From contig JAFSNB010000034.1 in NCBI GenBank assembly GCA_017447625.1, positions 1 to 64,000 on the forward strand: a DNA stretch of 64,000 bases, given 5' to 3'. Positions 40,129-48,684 of the stretch are shown one piece after another. Every line of letters begins with the position of its first letter. The first letter of the stretch is position 1. This stretch comes from Bacteroidaceae bacterium. GTDB lineage: Bacteria; Bacteroidota; Bacteroidia; Bacteroidales; Bacteroidaceae. Under the pieces are notes generated by a model that was given only the letters and a program-made list of their open reading frames with translations, was not told the origin of the DNA and ran no database searches. The position numbers and the translations under genes are program-made.

Positions 40129-41256
40129 ATGAATAAACTTGCTAACAACTACTGCGTCATCTTGGCTGGAGGCGTAGGTAGCAGATTATGGCCCGTAAGC
40201 CGAAGTCACCAGCCCAAACAATTCCTGGATATCCCAGGCAGCGGAAGAACACTTTTACAGCAAACCTACGACCGTTTTATCCGCTTTATTAAACCCGAGA
40301 ATATTTTTGTCTCCACACAGGAGAGCTATCTCCAGATGCTGGAAGCTCAGTTGCCCCAGCTGCCTCGTCAGCAGATGTTGCTTGAGCCGGTACGTCGTGG
40401 CACCCTCGCACCTGTGGCCTGGGCCACAAGTGCCATTGCACACCTGTGTCCCGATGCCGCCATCGTGGTGACTCCTGCCGACCAGGAGATTTCCAACCTC
40501 GAAGCATTTGAGAAGGATATCCTTCACGGCTTGGAGTTTGCTCACTCGCATCAGGGAGTGGTGAATATGGGCGTTCGTCCTACCCGCCCGGAGACAGGCT
40601 ACGGATATGTGCAGGTAGGTGAGCCCGTAGAGGGTGAAGAGCGTATTATGAAGACAAAGACATTCACAGAGAAGCCTGATGAGAGCTTTGCCCGCCTGTT
40701 TATGGAGAGCGGGGAGTTCTATTGGAACACCGGCCTCTTCGTTTTTGGCGCGACATACATGATGGAAAATATAATAAAGCACGTGCCTGAATACCGCGAC
40801 GAGTTCCCGGAGTTGGCGGATTTGAGCGCTACCGCTTCTACAGAGGTCGTTCCGCAGTACTATGAAGCTTTGCCTATGCTCTCGCTGGAACACGCTGTGC
40901 TCGAGCATACGGGCCACAGCTATATTATGCCCTGCCGCTTCGGATGGGCCGACGTGGGCTCGTGGCTCTCTGTTGGCGAGGACGCCGTTGCCGGAGTGAG
41001 CGGCAACACCCCCCAACCGCCCACAGACGTCAAGGTTGATGGCCGCGAGAATGTTACCATTCATTGTGAGGCGCTGTTTGACAACGCTGCCGGTAACATC
41101 GTGCGCCTGTCTTCAGGCCGTCAGGCTATGATCTCCGGCTTGGATGGCTTCGTAATAGCCGAAGAGGGCGGCGTGCTTATGATCTGTCCCAAAGATGACG
41201 ATGCCGCGATGCGACGCCTCCACACGCTGTCTAATCTGGATAAGATTGAGGTTTAA
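40129..41256 (+). CDS. manC: Mannose-1-phosphate guanylyltransferase
   Basis: ManC makes GDP-mannose from mannose-1-phosphate and GTP for surface polysaccharides and glycoproteins. The 375-residue protein has the nucleotidyltransferase signature CVILAGGVGSRLWPVSRSHQ, PKQFLDIPGSGRTLLQQTYD, LLEPVRRGTLAPVAWAT, VVTPADQEI, FTEKPDESFARLFMESGEFY then WNTGLFVF, and FGWADVGSWLSV. It has no C-terminal isomerase domain, so it is the monofunctional form. A strong bidirectional terminator separates it from gyrB. Confidence 0.94.
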   Translation: MNKLANNYCVILAGGVGSRLWPVSRSHQPKQFLDIPGSGRTLLQQTYDRFIRFIKPENIFVSTQESYLQMLEAQLPQLPRQQMLLEPVRRGTLAPVAWATSAIAHLCPDAAIVVTPADQEISNLEAFEKDILHGLEFAHSHQGVVNMGVRPTRPETGYGYVQVGEPVEGEERIMKTKTFTEKPDESFARLFMESGEFYWNTGLFVFGATYMMENIIKHVPEYRDEFPELADLSATASTEVVPQYYEALPMLSLEHAVLEHTGHSYIMPCRFGWADVGSWLSVGEDAVAGVSGNTPQPPTDVKVDGRENVTIHCEALFDNAAGNIVRLSSGRQAMISGLDGFVIAEEGGVLMICPKDDDAAMRRLHTLSNLDKIEV

Positions 41257-41304
41257 CCAGAATCCGTCATTAGGCCAATATCGATAGATTTGGGTCTAAT
41301 AAAA

Positions 41305-41346
41305 GTAAACGAGGCTGTGTCCAAAGAGCGACACAGCCTCGTTTAC
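41305..41346. terminator. Bidirectional terminator between manC and gyrB
   Basis: GTAAACGAGGCTGTGTC and GACACAGCCTCGTTTAC form a perfect 17-bp stem with an 8-base loop, between two convergent genes. Confidence 0.88.
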
Positions 41347-41373
41347 GTTATTTGAAGCTTACGCAGATTTGCG

Positions 41374-43461
<2,088 letters not shown>

Positions 43462-43479
43462 TTAAGGCCAATTATGAGC

Positions 43480-43520
43480 GCAAAAGAATAAGCCGGCAGG
43501 CCTCACGGCGTACCGGCTTC
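43480..43520 (-). terminator. Terminator of rpsT
   Basis: AAGCCGG and CCGGCTT arms with an inner GCCGTGAGGC helix are followed on the minus strand by ATTCTTTTG. It lies about 65 bases after the rpsT stop. Confidence 0.7.
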
Positions 43521-43582
43521 AAAAGAAATATACGAAATTATTGCTATGGACTAATGCTTACTGTCCTCGCGGACACATCACA

Positions 43583-43837
43583 TTACGATAACTTCTGGAT
43601 ATGACGGGCCAACTTGGACTTCAAGTTGGATGCTTTGTTCTTGTGTATGATGTTCACCTTTGCCAACTTGTCGAGCATTTTCTGCACGACGGGGAACTGC
43701 TGCTCGGCCTCTGCCTTGTCGGTCATGGCACGCAAGCGGCGAACGGCGGCACGCATATTCTTAGCATAGTAGCGGTTGTGCAGCCTGCGCTTCTGCTCCT
43801 GACGGATGCGCTTGATTGATGACTTATGATTTGCCAT
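43583..43837 (-). CDS. rpsT: 30S ribosomal protein S20
   Basis: S20 binds 16S rRNA in the 30S subunit. The 84-residue basic protein reads [60 protein letters not shown] and [10 protein letters not shown], the complete S20 pattern. It lies 34 bases downstream of tRNA-Glu on the same strand, and no promoter box was seen between them, so they are probably cotranscribed. Confidence 0.97.
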   Translation of the reverse strand: MANHKSSIKRIRQEQKRRLHNRYYAKNMRAAVRRLRAMTDKAEAEQQFPVVQKMLDKLAKVNIIHKNKASNLKSKLARHIQKLS

Positions 43838-43871
43838 TTCGTTTTGTTTATTTTTATCGTTATAATTATAG

Positions 43872-43943
43872 TAGCCTATAGCAGAGTCGAACTGCTCTTT
43901 AGAGAATGAAAATCTCTCGTCCTAACCGATAGACGAATAGGCC
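43872..43943 (-). tRNA. tRNA-Glu (anticodon TTC)
   Basis: The minus strand folds into a 72-nt cloverleaf: acceptor GGCCTAT/ATAGGCT (first pair G-U), anticodon stem AGAGA/TCTCT with loop TTTTCAT giving anticodon TTC, T-arm AGCAG-TTCGACT-CTGCT and discriminator A. CCA is not encoded. A -7 box at 43988-43995 lies 44 bases upstream. Confidence 0.93.
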
Positions 43944-43987
43944 TCGTTTTTTGGCGTATTTCTAACGTGTCGTTTATTTTGCGGGTG

Positions 43988-43995
43988 CAAAGGTA
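43988..43995 (-). promoter_or_regulatory. -7 box (TACCTTTG) of tRNA-Glu/rpsT
   Basis: Minus-strand TACCTTTGCACCC upstream of tRNA-Glu. Confidence 0.65.
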
Positions 43996-44090
43996 CGGCG
44001 TTTCAGCGAATTGACCAAACATTTTCAGGAAAAAGATTGCTATTTGGCAAAAAAAGACCCGCAAAGCCTGTGATTTATCCCATAAATGTG

Positions 44091-44098
44091 TACTTTTG
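44091..44098 (+). promoter_or_regulatory. -7 box (TACTTTTG) of recO
   Basis: TACTTTTGCCCTC lies 48 bases before the GTG start at 44147. Confidence 0.6.
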
Positions 44099-44146
44099 CC
44101 CTCAGAAAAGTTGCTTTTACGCATTAATAATTAGAAACTTCTGTCT

Positions 44147-44869
44147 GTGGAACAGTCTCGCGGAATAGTGCTCCATGCCCTGCGCTATGGTGATAATCAG
44201 ATGGTGGTATCGGTGTTTACCGAGACCTGTGGGACTGTCTCTTTTATGTTGCGCCAGCCGCAGTCGGGCAAACGCAACGGCCCTCGAGCCGTAATGTGGC
44301 AGCCGCTGACGCTGGTTGACGTCACGTGGGAGGCGAGCCGCAACTCTATCCAGAAACCGCGCGAGTGGTCGCTCTCACTTCCCTGGAGGTCTATCCCATT
44401 CAATCCGCACAAGGCGGCTATAGCCCTCTTCCTCGGCGAGTTCCTCTTCAGGGCCTTGCGCAATGAGGCTGCTAACCCGTCGCTGTTCCGGTATATCCAC
44501 AGCTCTCTGGAGTGGTTTGACGAATGTGACGAGCATTTCTCCAACTTCCACATCGTGTTTTTGCTGCATCTCTCGCGTTTCCTCGGCTTCTATCCTAATG
44601 CTGACGACTGGCACGAAGGTGATTACTTCGACCTGCAGAACGCAGTCTTCACATCCTCGGTTCCGCTTCACAAGCATTATCTGCAGCCGGAAGAGGCGGC
44701 ACTTGTGCCGAAGTTCCTGCGAATGGATGTGCGCAAGATGCGGGTTGTGCATCTCAACGGCGCTCTCCGGAGCCGCACTTTGTCGTCGGTGGTAGAGTTC
44801 TATCGTCTCCACGTCCCTGAATTTCCTGAAATAAAGAGCCTGAATGTGCTTGCTGAGGTGTTTTCTTGA
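44147..44869 (+). CDS. recO: DNA repair protein RecO
   Basis: RecO helps RecR load RecA in recombinational repair. The 240-residue protein uses a GTG start (GTG GAA CAG). It has an N-terminal OB fold (SRGIVLHALRYGDNQMVVSV, FTETCGTVSFMLRQPQSGKR) and a helical C-terminal domain (NPHKAAIALFLGEFLFRALR, FHIVFLLHLSRFLGFYPNAD). The zinc Cys cluster of many RecO proteins is absent, as in other Bacteroidetes. It is followed after 28 bases by the Wzi-like gene. Confidence 0.88.
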   Translation: MEQSRGIVLHALRYGDNQMVVSVFTETCGTVSFMLRQPQSGKRNGPRAVMWQPLTLVDVTWEASRNSIQKPREWSLSLPWRSIPFNPHKAAIALFLGEFLFRALRNEAANPSLFRYIHSSLEWFDECDEHFSNFHIVFLLHLSRFLGFYPNADDWHEGDYFDLQNAVFTSSVPLHKHYLQPEEAALVPKFLRMDVRKMRVVHLNGALRSRTLSSVVEFYRLHVPEFPEIKSLNVLAEVFS

Positions 44870-44897
44870 GTATTTAAGCTTAAATATATATTAATTA

Positions 44898-46376
44898 ATG
44901 AAGCACAACGTAATAACCATCATATTGATTTTGCTCGCTCTCGATTCCTTCGCTCAGTCGCGATGGGCGGGAGCAGAAGTGTTTGCAGAGGCATCCGTAA
45001 CTGTGGCACATGGCGACTATGCCCCGCTGTGGCTGTCGGCCAATCGCTACGGAGTGGCATCCGTACGCAAGTTGTCCAATTACGAGCGCTTCGGCCTCAT
45101 CCGCCCGATCGAGGCGGACTCTGGGCGGACGTGGCGGCTGGGTTATGCGGCTGACATAGCCATAGGCTTCGGCCACGAGCGCACGTTTATGCTGCAGCAG
45201 GCCTACGCCGAGGTGGCGTGGAAGGTGCTGCGCCTGACGGTCGGAGCCAAGGAGCAGCCTATGGAGACTTGCGAACTGCCCGAGCTCTCCTCCGGCGCTA
45301 TGATGTTGGGCATAAACGCGCGGCCAATCCCGCAGGCCCGCCTCGATATCGACTGGTTCAATATCCCCTTCACCAAAGGCTGGTGGCGATGGAAACTGCA
45401 CGGCTCCTTCGGCCTAACGACCGACGGCAAGTGGCAGGAGTCCTGGCACGCCCCCGCGACGCGCTATGCCCGTCACACACTCTATCACCAGAAAGCCCTC
45501 TTCTGGCAGTTCGGCCGCAAGGACATCTTCCCCCTCACATACGAGATCGGTATTCAGATGGCTACGCAGTTTGGCGGAACAAGCTATAACGTGAGGACAA
45601 CACGCTTGAACGACAACCAGCCCATCGACATAAAGCACAACACCAACCTGCGCGCCTTCTGGCAGGCTCTTACCTGTCAGGGTGACGATGCCACCGACGG
45701 CACTAACCCGAACTCGGCCGGCAACACTCTGGGCAGTTACCTGATGCAGCTGAAATATCACGGCAAGAAATGGCAGGCCCGCGCCTACTGGGAACGCTTC
45801 TTCGAGGACCACTCAATGCTCACCGTTCAGTATGGCATCCGCGATATGCTTATCGGCGGCGACGTATCCCTGCCCAAGAACCCCTTCTTAAGCGCGGCCA
45901 AGTTGGAGTTCCTCTGCACCCGCAACCAGAGCGGAGCCGTTTATCACGACGGCACCCACAACATCCCCGACGCTATGGCCGGACAGGACAACTACTATAA
46001 CCATCTGCTCTATGCCGGCTGGCAGCACTACGGGCAGACAATCGGGCATCCGTTCCTGACCTCGCCCATATACAACGCAGACCACAACATCACTTTCAGG
46101 AACAACCGCATCCGCGCCTGGCACGTAGGTCTCTCCGGCGACCCGTCGGAGGAGTGGCATTGGCGCGCGCTGCTTTCCTTCACCAAGAACTGGGGCAAAT
46201 ACGAGAAGCCGTTCGATGACCCCATGTGCCAGCAGTATTTCCTTCTCGAAGGCACCTACCGTCCCCGTTGGGCCAAGGGCTGGCAGGGTACGCTCGGTCT
46301 CGGTCTGGACCACGGTCCCCTGCTCGGCAACAGTCAGGGTTTCCAACTCTCCATACGCAAGACTTTCGATTATTAA
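44898..46376 (+). CDS. Capsule assembly Wzi family outer-membrane protein
   Basis: The protein has 492 residues with signal peptide MKHNVITIILILLALDSFAQ. The body is a beta-barrel pattern with GDYAPLWLSANRYGVASV, ERTFMLQQAYAEVAWKVLRL, TVGAKEQPMETCELPELSSG, INARPIPQARLDIDWFNIPF, QLKYHGKKWQARAYWERFFE, DHSMLTVQYGIRDMLIG and HNIPDAMAGQDNYYNHLLYA, which fit the Wzi-like family. It ends with an aromatic (FDY) as outer-membrane barrels do. In E. coli Wzi anchors capsule; in Bacteroidetes the role is less clear. It probably belongs to one transcript with recO. Confidence 0.8.
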   Translation: MKHNVITIILILLALDSFAQSRWAGAEVFAEASVTVAHGDYAPLWLSANRYGVASVRKLSNYERFGLIRPIEADSGRTWRLGYAADIAIGFGHERTFMLQQAYAEVAWKVLRLTVGAKEQPMETCELPELSSGAMMLGINARPIPQARLDIDWFNIPFTKGWWRWKLHGSFGLTTDGKWQESWHAPATRYARHTLYHQKALFWQFGRKDIFPLTYEIGIQMATQFGGTSYNVRTTRLNDNQPIDIKHNTNLRAFWQALTCQGDDATDGTNPNSAGNTLGSYLMQLKYHGKKWQARAYWERFFEDHSMLTVQYGIRDMLIGGDVSLPKNPFLSAAKLEFLCTRNQSGAVYHDGTHNIPDAMAGQDNYYNHLLYAGWQHYGQTIGHPFLTSPIYNADHNITFRNNRIRAWHVGLSGDPSEEWHWRALLSFTKNWGKYEKPFDDPMCQQYFLLEGTYRPRWAKGWQGTLGLGLDHGPLLGNSQGFQLSIRKTFDY

Positions 46377-46436
46377 CCCGGCAGACTTCCTATAATAACC
46401 AAACATGCTGATATTATAACTCAACGAATTATACGA

Positions 46437-46904
46437 ATGAAACGAATACTTTTTTCTCTGTCCTTTATTTTTTCTCTTCTTCTCTTTTCTCTTTTCTCTC
46501 CTCTCTTCACCTCCTGTGACAAGGTGCCGATAAACGGAGTGCTGGACGGCTTGTGGCAGATAATGACCATAGAGACGCCCGCCGGAACGCGTGACGTGAA
46601 GGCCGACCGCGCCTACCTCAGCATTCAGCTTCACCTCTCCGAGTGGGATCACAACCAGAACCGCTACTATGCGCACTTCTCGCACGAGGGCGACAGCCTC
46701 CTTTTCTATGACTTCGCCCACAACTCCAAGCACAGCTCCAGCGCGGACGACGACACATGGATTACGTCCTCTGAGATGTCCGCCGGCCTCCTCGACATCT
46801 GGGGCATACACACCCTCAATGCCCGCTTCCACATAAACAGTCTCAACGGCTCAACCCTTATCCTTCAGGCCGCAGACACCACCCTAACCTTCCGAAAACT
46901 ATGA
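46437..46904 (+). CDS. Lipocalin-like lipoprotein
   Basis: The protein has 155 residues. KRILFSLSFIFSLLLFSLFS followed by PLFTSCDK is a lipoprotein signal, encoded largely by TCTCTTT heptads. The mature part starts NGVLDGLWQIMTIETPAGTR, then AYLSIQLHLSEWDHNQNRYY, AHFSHEGDSLLFYDFAHNSK and STLILQAADTTLTFRKL: the GxW opening and repeated strands of small lipocalin-like Bacteroidetes proteins (DUF4847-like, tentative). It overlaps the downstream regulator gene by four bases (ATGA), so the two are coupled and may work together. Confidence 0.72.
   Translation: MKRILFSLSFIFSLLLFSLFSPLFTSCDKVPINGVLDGLWQIMTIETPAGTRDVKADRAYLSIQLHLSEWDHNQNRYYAHFSHEGDSLLFYDFAHNSKHSSSADDDTWITSSEMSAGLLDIWGIHTLNARFHINSLNGSTLILQAADTTLTFRKL
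46457..46498. repeat. Heptad-like TCTCTTT array encoding a signal peptide
   Basis: TCTCTTT TCTCTTT TCTCTCC and preceding T/C-rich units encode the hydrophobic LLLFSLFSPLF core of the lipoprotein signal. Confidence 0.6.
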
Positions 46905-47608
46905 AACTGAACATTAGTCAATACAGCGCAATAGCCGTTTTCCTGCTCCTGTTGGGCAGTTCTGTAACGGCTGGAATAGAAAGTATGATGCGTACCGAGC
47001 GACGGGCGCAGGCAGATGTCGATAGAGCTCTTGCTCTTACCGTCGAAACTTGCCAGCAGGATCGCATAGATACCGACACGATACGCACTTACCGCGATAA
47101 TATACAGATGGAGGCTCTGCGTGACACCGCTTTCCTTGCCCTTGCCGTAAGTGACGACGAGCGGGGCGGGACGCGGTTGAAGGCAGGAACGGGATTGACT
47201 CTGGTGCGTCTTTGGAAACTCTCAGACCAACGTGCTGCAGGCACCTTAGCAGCTCTTGCCGCCCTTTGGCTGATGCTTAGTCTTAGCCTCTCGGGGCAAC
47301 GCTCATCCGCTGTTGAAGGCTTGGCGCTTGGTAATCTTACCTACGTTGAGGCTACCCGCTCGTTTTATGTGGGTGGCACACGCATCCATCTGACTCCGAT
47401 GCAACTCACTCTTATGGAAATGTTCCTTGCAGCTCCCGACCATCGCCTCACCCAGCGCGAGATATGCGACCGCCTCTGGCCCCGTAAGCCAGATGCCTCT
47501 GCCACTCTCTACACCCTCATCCGTCGCCTGAAACCCGTGTTAGAGGAGGCCGGCGGCCTCCGTATCGACTGTCTGCGCGGCGAAGCTTATCAATTGCAAG
47601 TTTTTTAG
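46901..47608 (+). CDS. ToxR-like membrane regulator with C-terminal winged helix
   Basis: The protein has 235 residues. A first membrane segment (YSAIAVFLLLLGSSVTAG) is followed by about 85 periplasmic residues (ERRAQADVDRALALTVETCQ, DTIRTYRDNIQMEALRDTAF), a second segment (AGTLAALAALWLMLSLSLSG) and a cytoplasmic OmpR-type winged helix (LTPMQLTLMEMFLAAPDHRL, TQREICDRLWPRKPDASATL, YTLIRRLKPVLEEAGGL). The DNA-binding domain is at the C-terminus, the opposite of classical ToxR. Coupling to the lipocalin-like lipoprotein suggests that the lipoprotein modulates the sensor or is controlled by it. Confidence 0.82.
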   Translation: MKLNISQYSAIAVFLLLLGSSVTAGIESMMRTERRAQADVDRALALTVETCQQDRIDTDTIRTYRDNIQMEALRDTAFLALAVSDDERGGTRLKAGTGLTLVRLWKLSDQRAAGTLAALAALWLMLSLSLSGQRSSAVEGLALGNLTYVEATRSFYVGGTRIHLTPMQLTLMEMFLAAPDHRLTQREICDRLWPRKPDASATLYTLIRRLKPVLEEAGGLRIDCLRGEAYQLQVF

Positions 47609-47640
47609 GCAAAACCCTTGCATATTCCGTATTTTTGTTG

Positions 47641-47648
47641 TACCTTTG
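47641..47648 (+). promoter_or_regulatory. Orphan -7 box (TACCTTTG)
   Basis: TACCTTTGCGGCG has a TTG about 20 bases upstream (47618-47620). The only frame soon after is a ten-codon one (MMSKRGDAKI), so it may drive a small RNA or a long leader. Confidence 0.6.
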
Positions 47649-47849
47649 CGGCGTAAAAGGGATGGTTTTGCCTCCTTGTTATGATGAGTAAGAGAGGGGA
47701 TGCAAAGATATAAATCCAGCCCAAGGTTTTAATAATCCACGCCGAGGATTATTGAATCCGTGTCAAGAATTGATAAAACCACGCCGAGAATTTTATTTCC
47801 CTCCCTGAGCGAATGGATTTTGCTTCAGGGTCTAAACGAATTTGCCCCA

Positions 47850-47915
47850 GCATCGAACATGTTCTGCTACTGCATCGAACATATTCTGTTCCTGCACCGA
47901 ACATAATCTGCTCCT
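47850..47915. repeat. Three 22-base tandem repeats with palindromic cores
   Basis: GCATCGAACATGTTCTGCTA plus CT is followed by two diverged copies in exact 22-base register. The core GAACATGTTC is a perfect palindrome in unit 1 and decays in units 2 and 3. Confidence 0.85.
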
Positions 47916-48081
47916 GAATATTAGGATTGTTTCCCCAATATCAGACCTGTTCTGTTTCAGCTTTGAGTGCATTCTGCCTCTTGGGTTAATGAAAAATCTC
48001 TCAGCTTCTGATTATTCGTTCTATTCGTATAATTAGTTGAGTTATAAAGCTGTTTGCGCGGTTTTTGCATAGCTGACAGTA

Positions 48082-48126
48082 AAATGTCAGACAGCTGGAA
48101 GGCAAATGTCAGACAAATGTCAGACA
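48082..48126. repeat. Three AAATGTCAGACA direct repeats upstream of the DUF3098 paralogue
   Basis: Copies start at 48082, 48104 and 48115 (22 and 11 bases apart), about two and one helical turns, and end just before the -33 region of the downstream promoter. Confidence 0.7.
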
Positions 48127-48156
48127 AATAATTTGGCTGTGTACGGATAGTAGCCT

Positions 48157-48164
48157 TACCTTTG
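48157..48164 (+). promoter_or_regulatory. -7 box (TACCTTTG) of the DUF3098 paralogue
   Basis: TACCTTTGCGCC with TTTG at 48132-48135, 21 bases upstream, matches the full Bacteroidetes promoter; the ATG is at 48191. Confidence 0.7.
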
Positions 48165-48190
48165 CGCCGCTTAATGTAAAGGCAAGACTT

Positions 48191-48490
48191 ATGAAACGAT
48201 CAAATGAAAGAAAACGAGGAGCTGCCGACAGTCGGAGGGCTCCGTTGCGAATCCGCCGAGCGAACGTATGTGTGCTTGCGGCGGGAGTGACGCTTATTGT
48301 CGTGGGGATGCTGCTGATGTTGCCCCCGCGCGACGTGAAAAGTGAGCCTGGAGGACGCTACAAACCGATTCCGTTGGAGGGCGTGTTCGCCGCTCGCCGC
48401 ATACGGGTGGCGCCTCTCGTGGCGTGGCTCGGATTCGTGATTGTGCCGCTCAGTATCTTCCCCGGATGGCGCTCAACGGGTGAAAAATAG
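48191..48490 (+). CDS. DUF3098-like small membrane protein, paralogue of the ftsX-linked one
   Basis: The protein has 99 residues. A long basic N-terminus (MKRSNERKRGAADSRRAPLR) precedes two membrane segments (VCVLAAGVTLIVVGMLLML, APLVAWLGFVIVPLSIF) and the shared block VFAARRIRVAPLVAWLGFV, which aligns with [19 protein letters not shown] of the 26240-26479 protein. It lies away from ftsX, alone, behind a promoter with three repeat motifs. The role is unknown. Confidence 0.75.
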   Translation: MKRSNERKRGAADSRRAPLRIRRANVCVLAAGVTLIVVGMLLMLPPRDVKSEPGGRYKPIPLEGVFAARRIRVAPLVAWLGFVIVPLSIFPGWRSTGEK

Positions 48491-48563
48491 GTTATAATAC
48501 GTCAAAATTGGCTATTTATATGTTTATTTTGCACTATGTGCCTCAAATATCAGAATAATATGC

Positions 48564-48571
48564 TAACTTTG
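48564..48571 (+). promoter_or_regulatory. -7 box (TAACTTTG) of the DUF2723 gene
   Basis: TAACTTTGCACCCC lies about 113 bases before the ATG at 48685; the leader between contains a family-A palindrome. Confidence 0.6.
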
Positions 48572-48603
48572 CACCCCGAAAAGACCCGAGCATAATCTTA
48601 ATC

Positions 48604-48651
48604 GCGCAGATCTCCCATCTCCCCTCCCTTGGGAGGGGTGGGGGTGGGCCC
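48604..48651. repeat. Family-A palindrome in the DUF2723 gene leader
   Basis: GCAGATCTCCCATCTCCCCT, CCCTTGGGAGGGGTGGGGGT and GGG. It shares GCAGATCTCCC with the GH84 leader copy. Confidence 0.85.
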
Positions 48652-48684
48652 GACATAAAAACATTAATAAATAAATTAATAATT

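Larger units (their letters stand above)
47609..48190. other. Gene-free stretch with an orphan promoter, hairpins and two repeat arrays
   Basis: About 580 bases hold no credible gene. It contains an orphan promoter box (47641-47648), perfect AATAATCC/GGATTATT arms near 47730, a CCCTGA/TCAGGG hairpin near 47800, three 22-base repeats at 47850-47915 and three AAATGTCAGACA copies at 48082-48126. Confidence 0.65.

Noticed and set aside
43876..44124. 82-codon minus-strand frame upstream of rpsT
   Set aside because: It covers the tRNA-Glu gene and its promoter.
47842..48036. 64-codon plus-strand frame
   Set aside because: It is a read-through of the 22-base repeats from a non-ATG start; Cys/Ser composition simply reflects the repeat.
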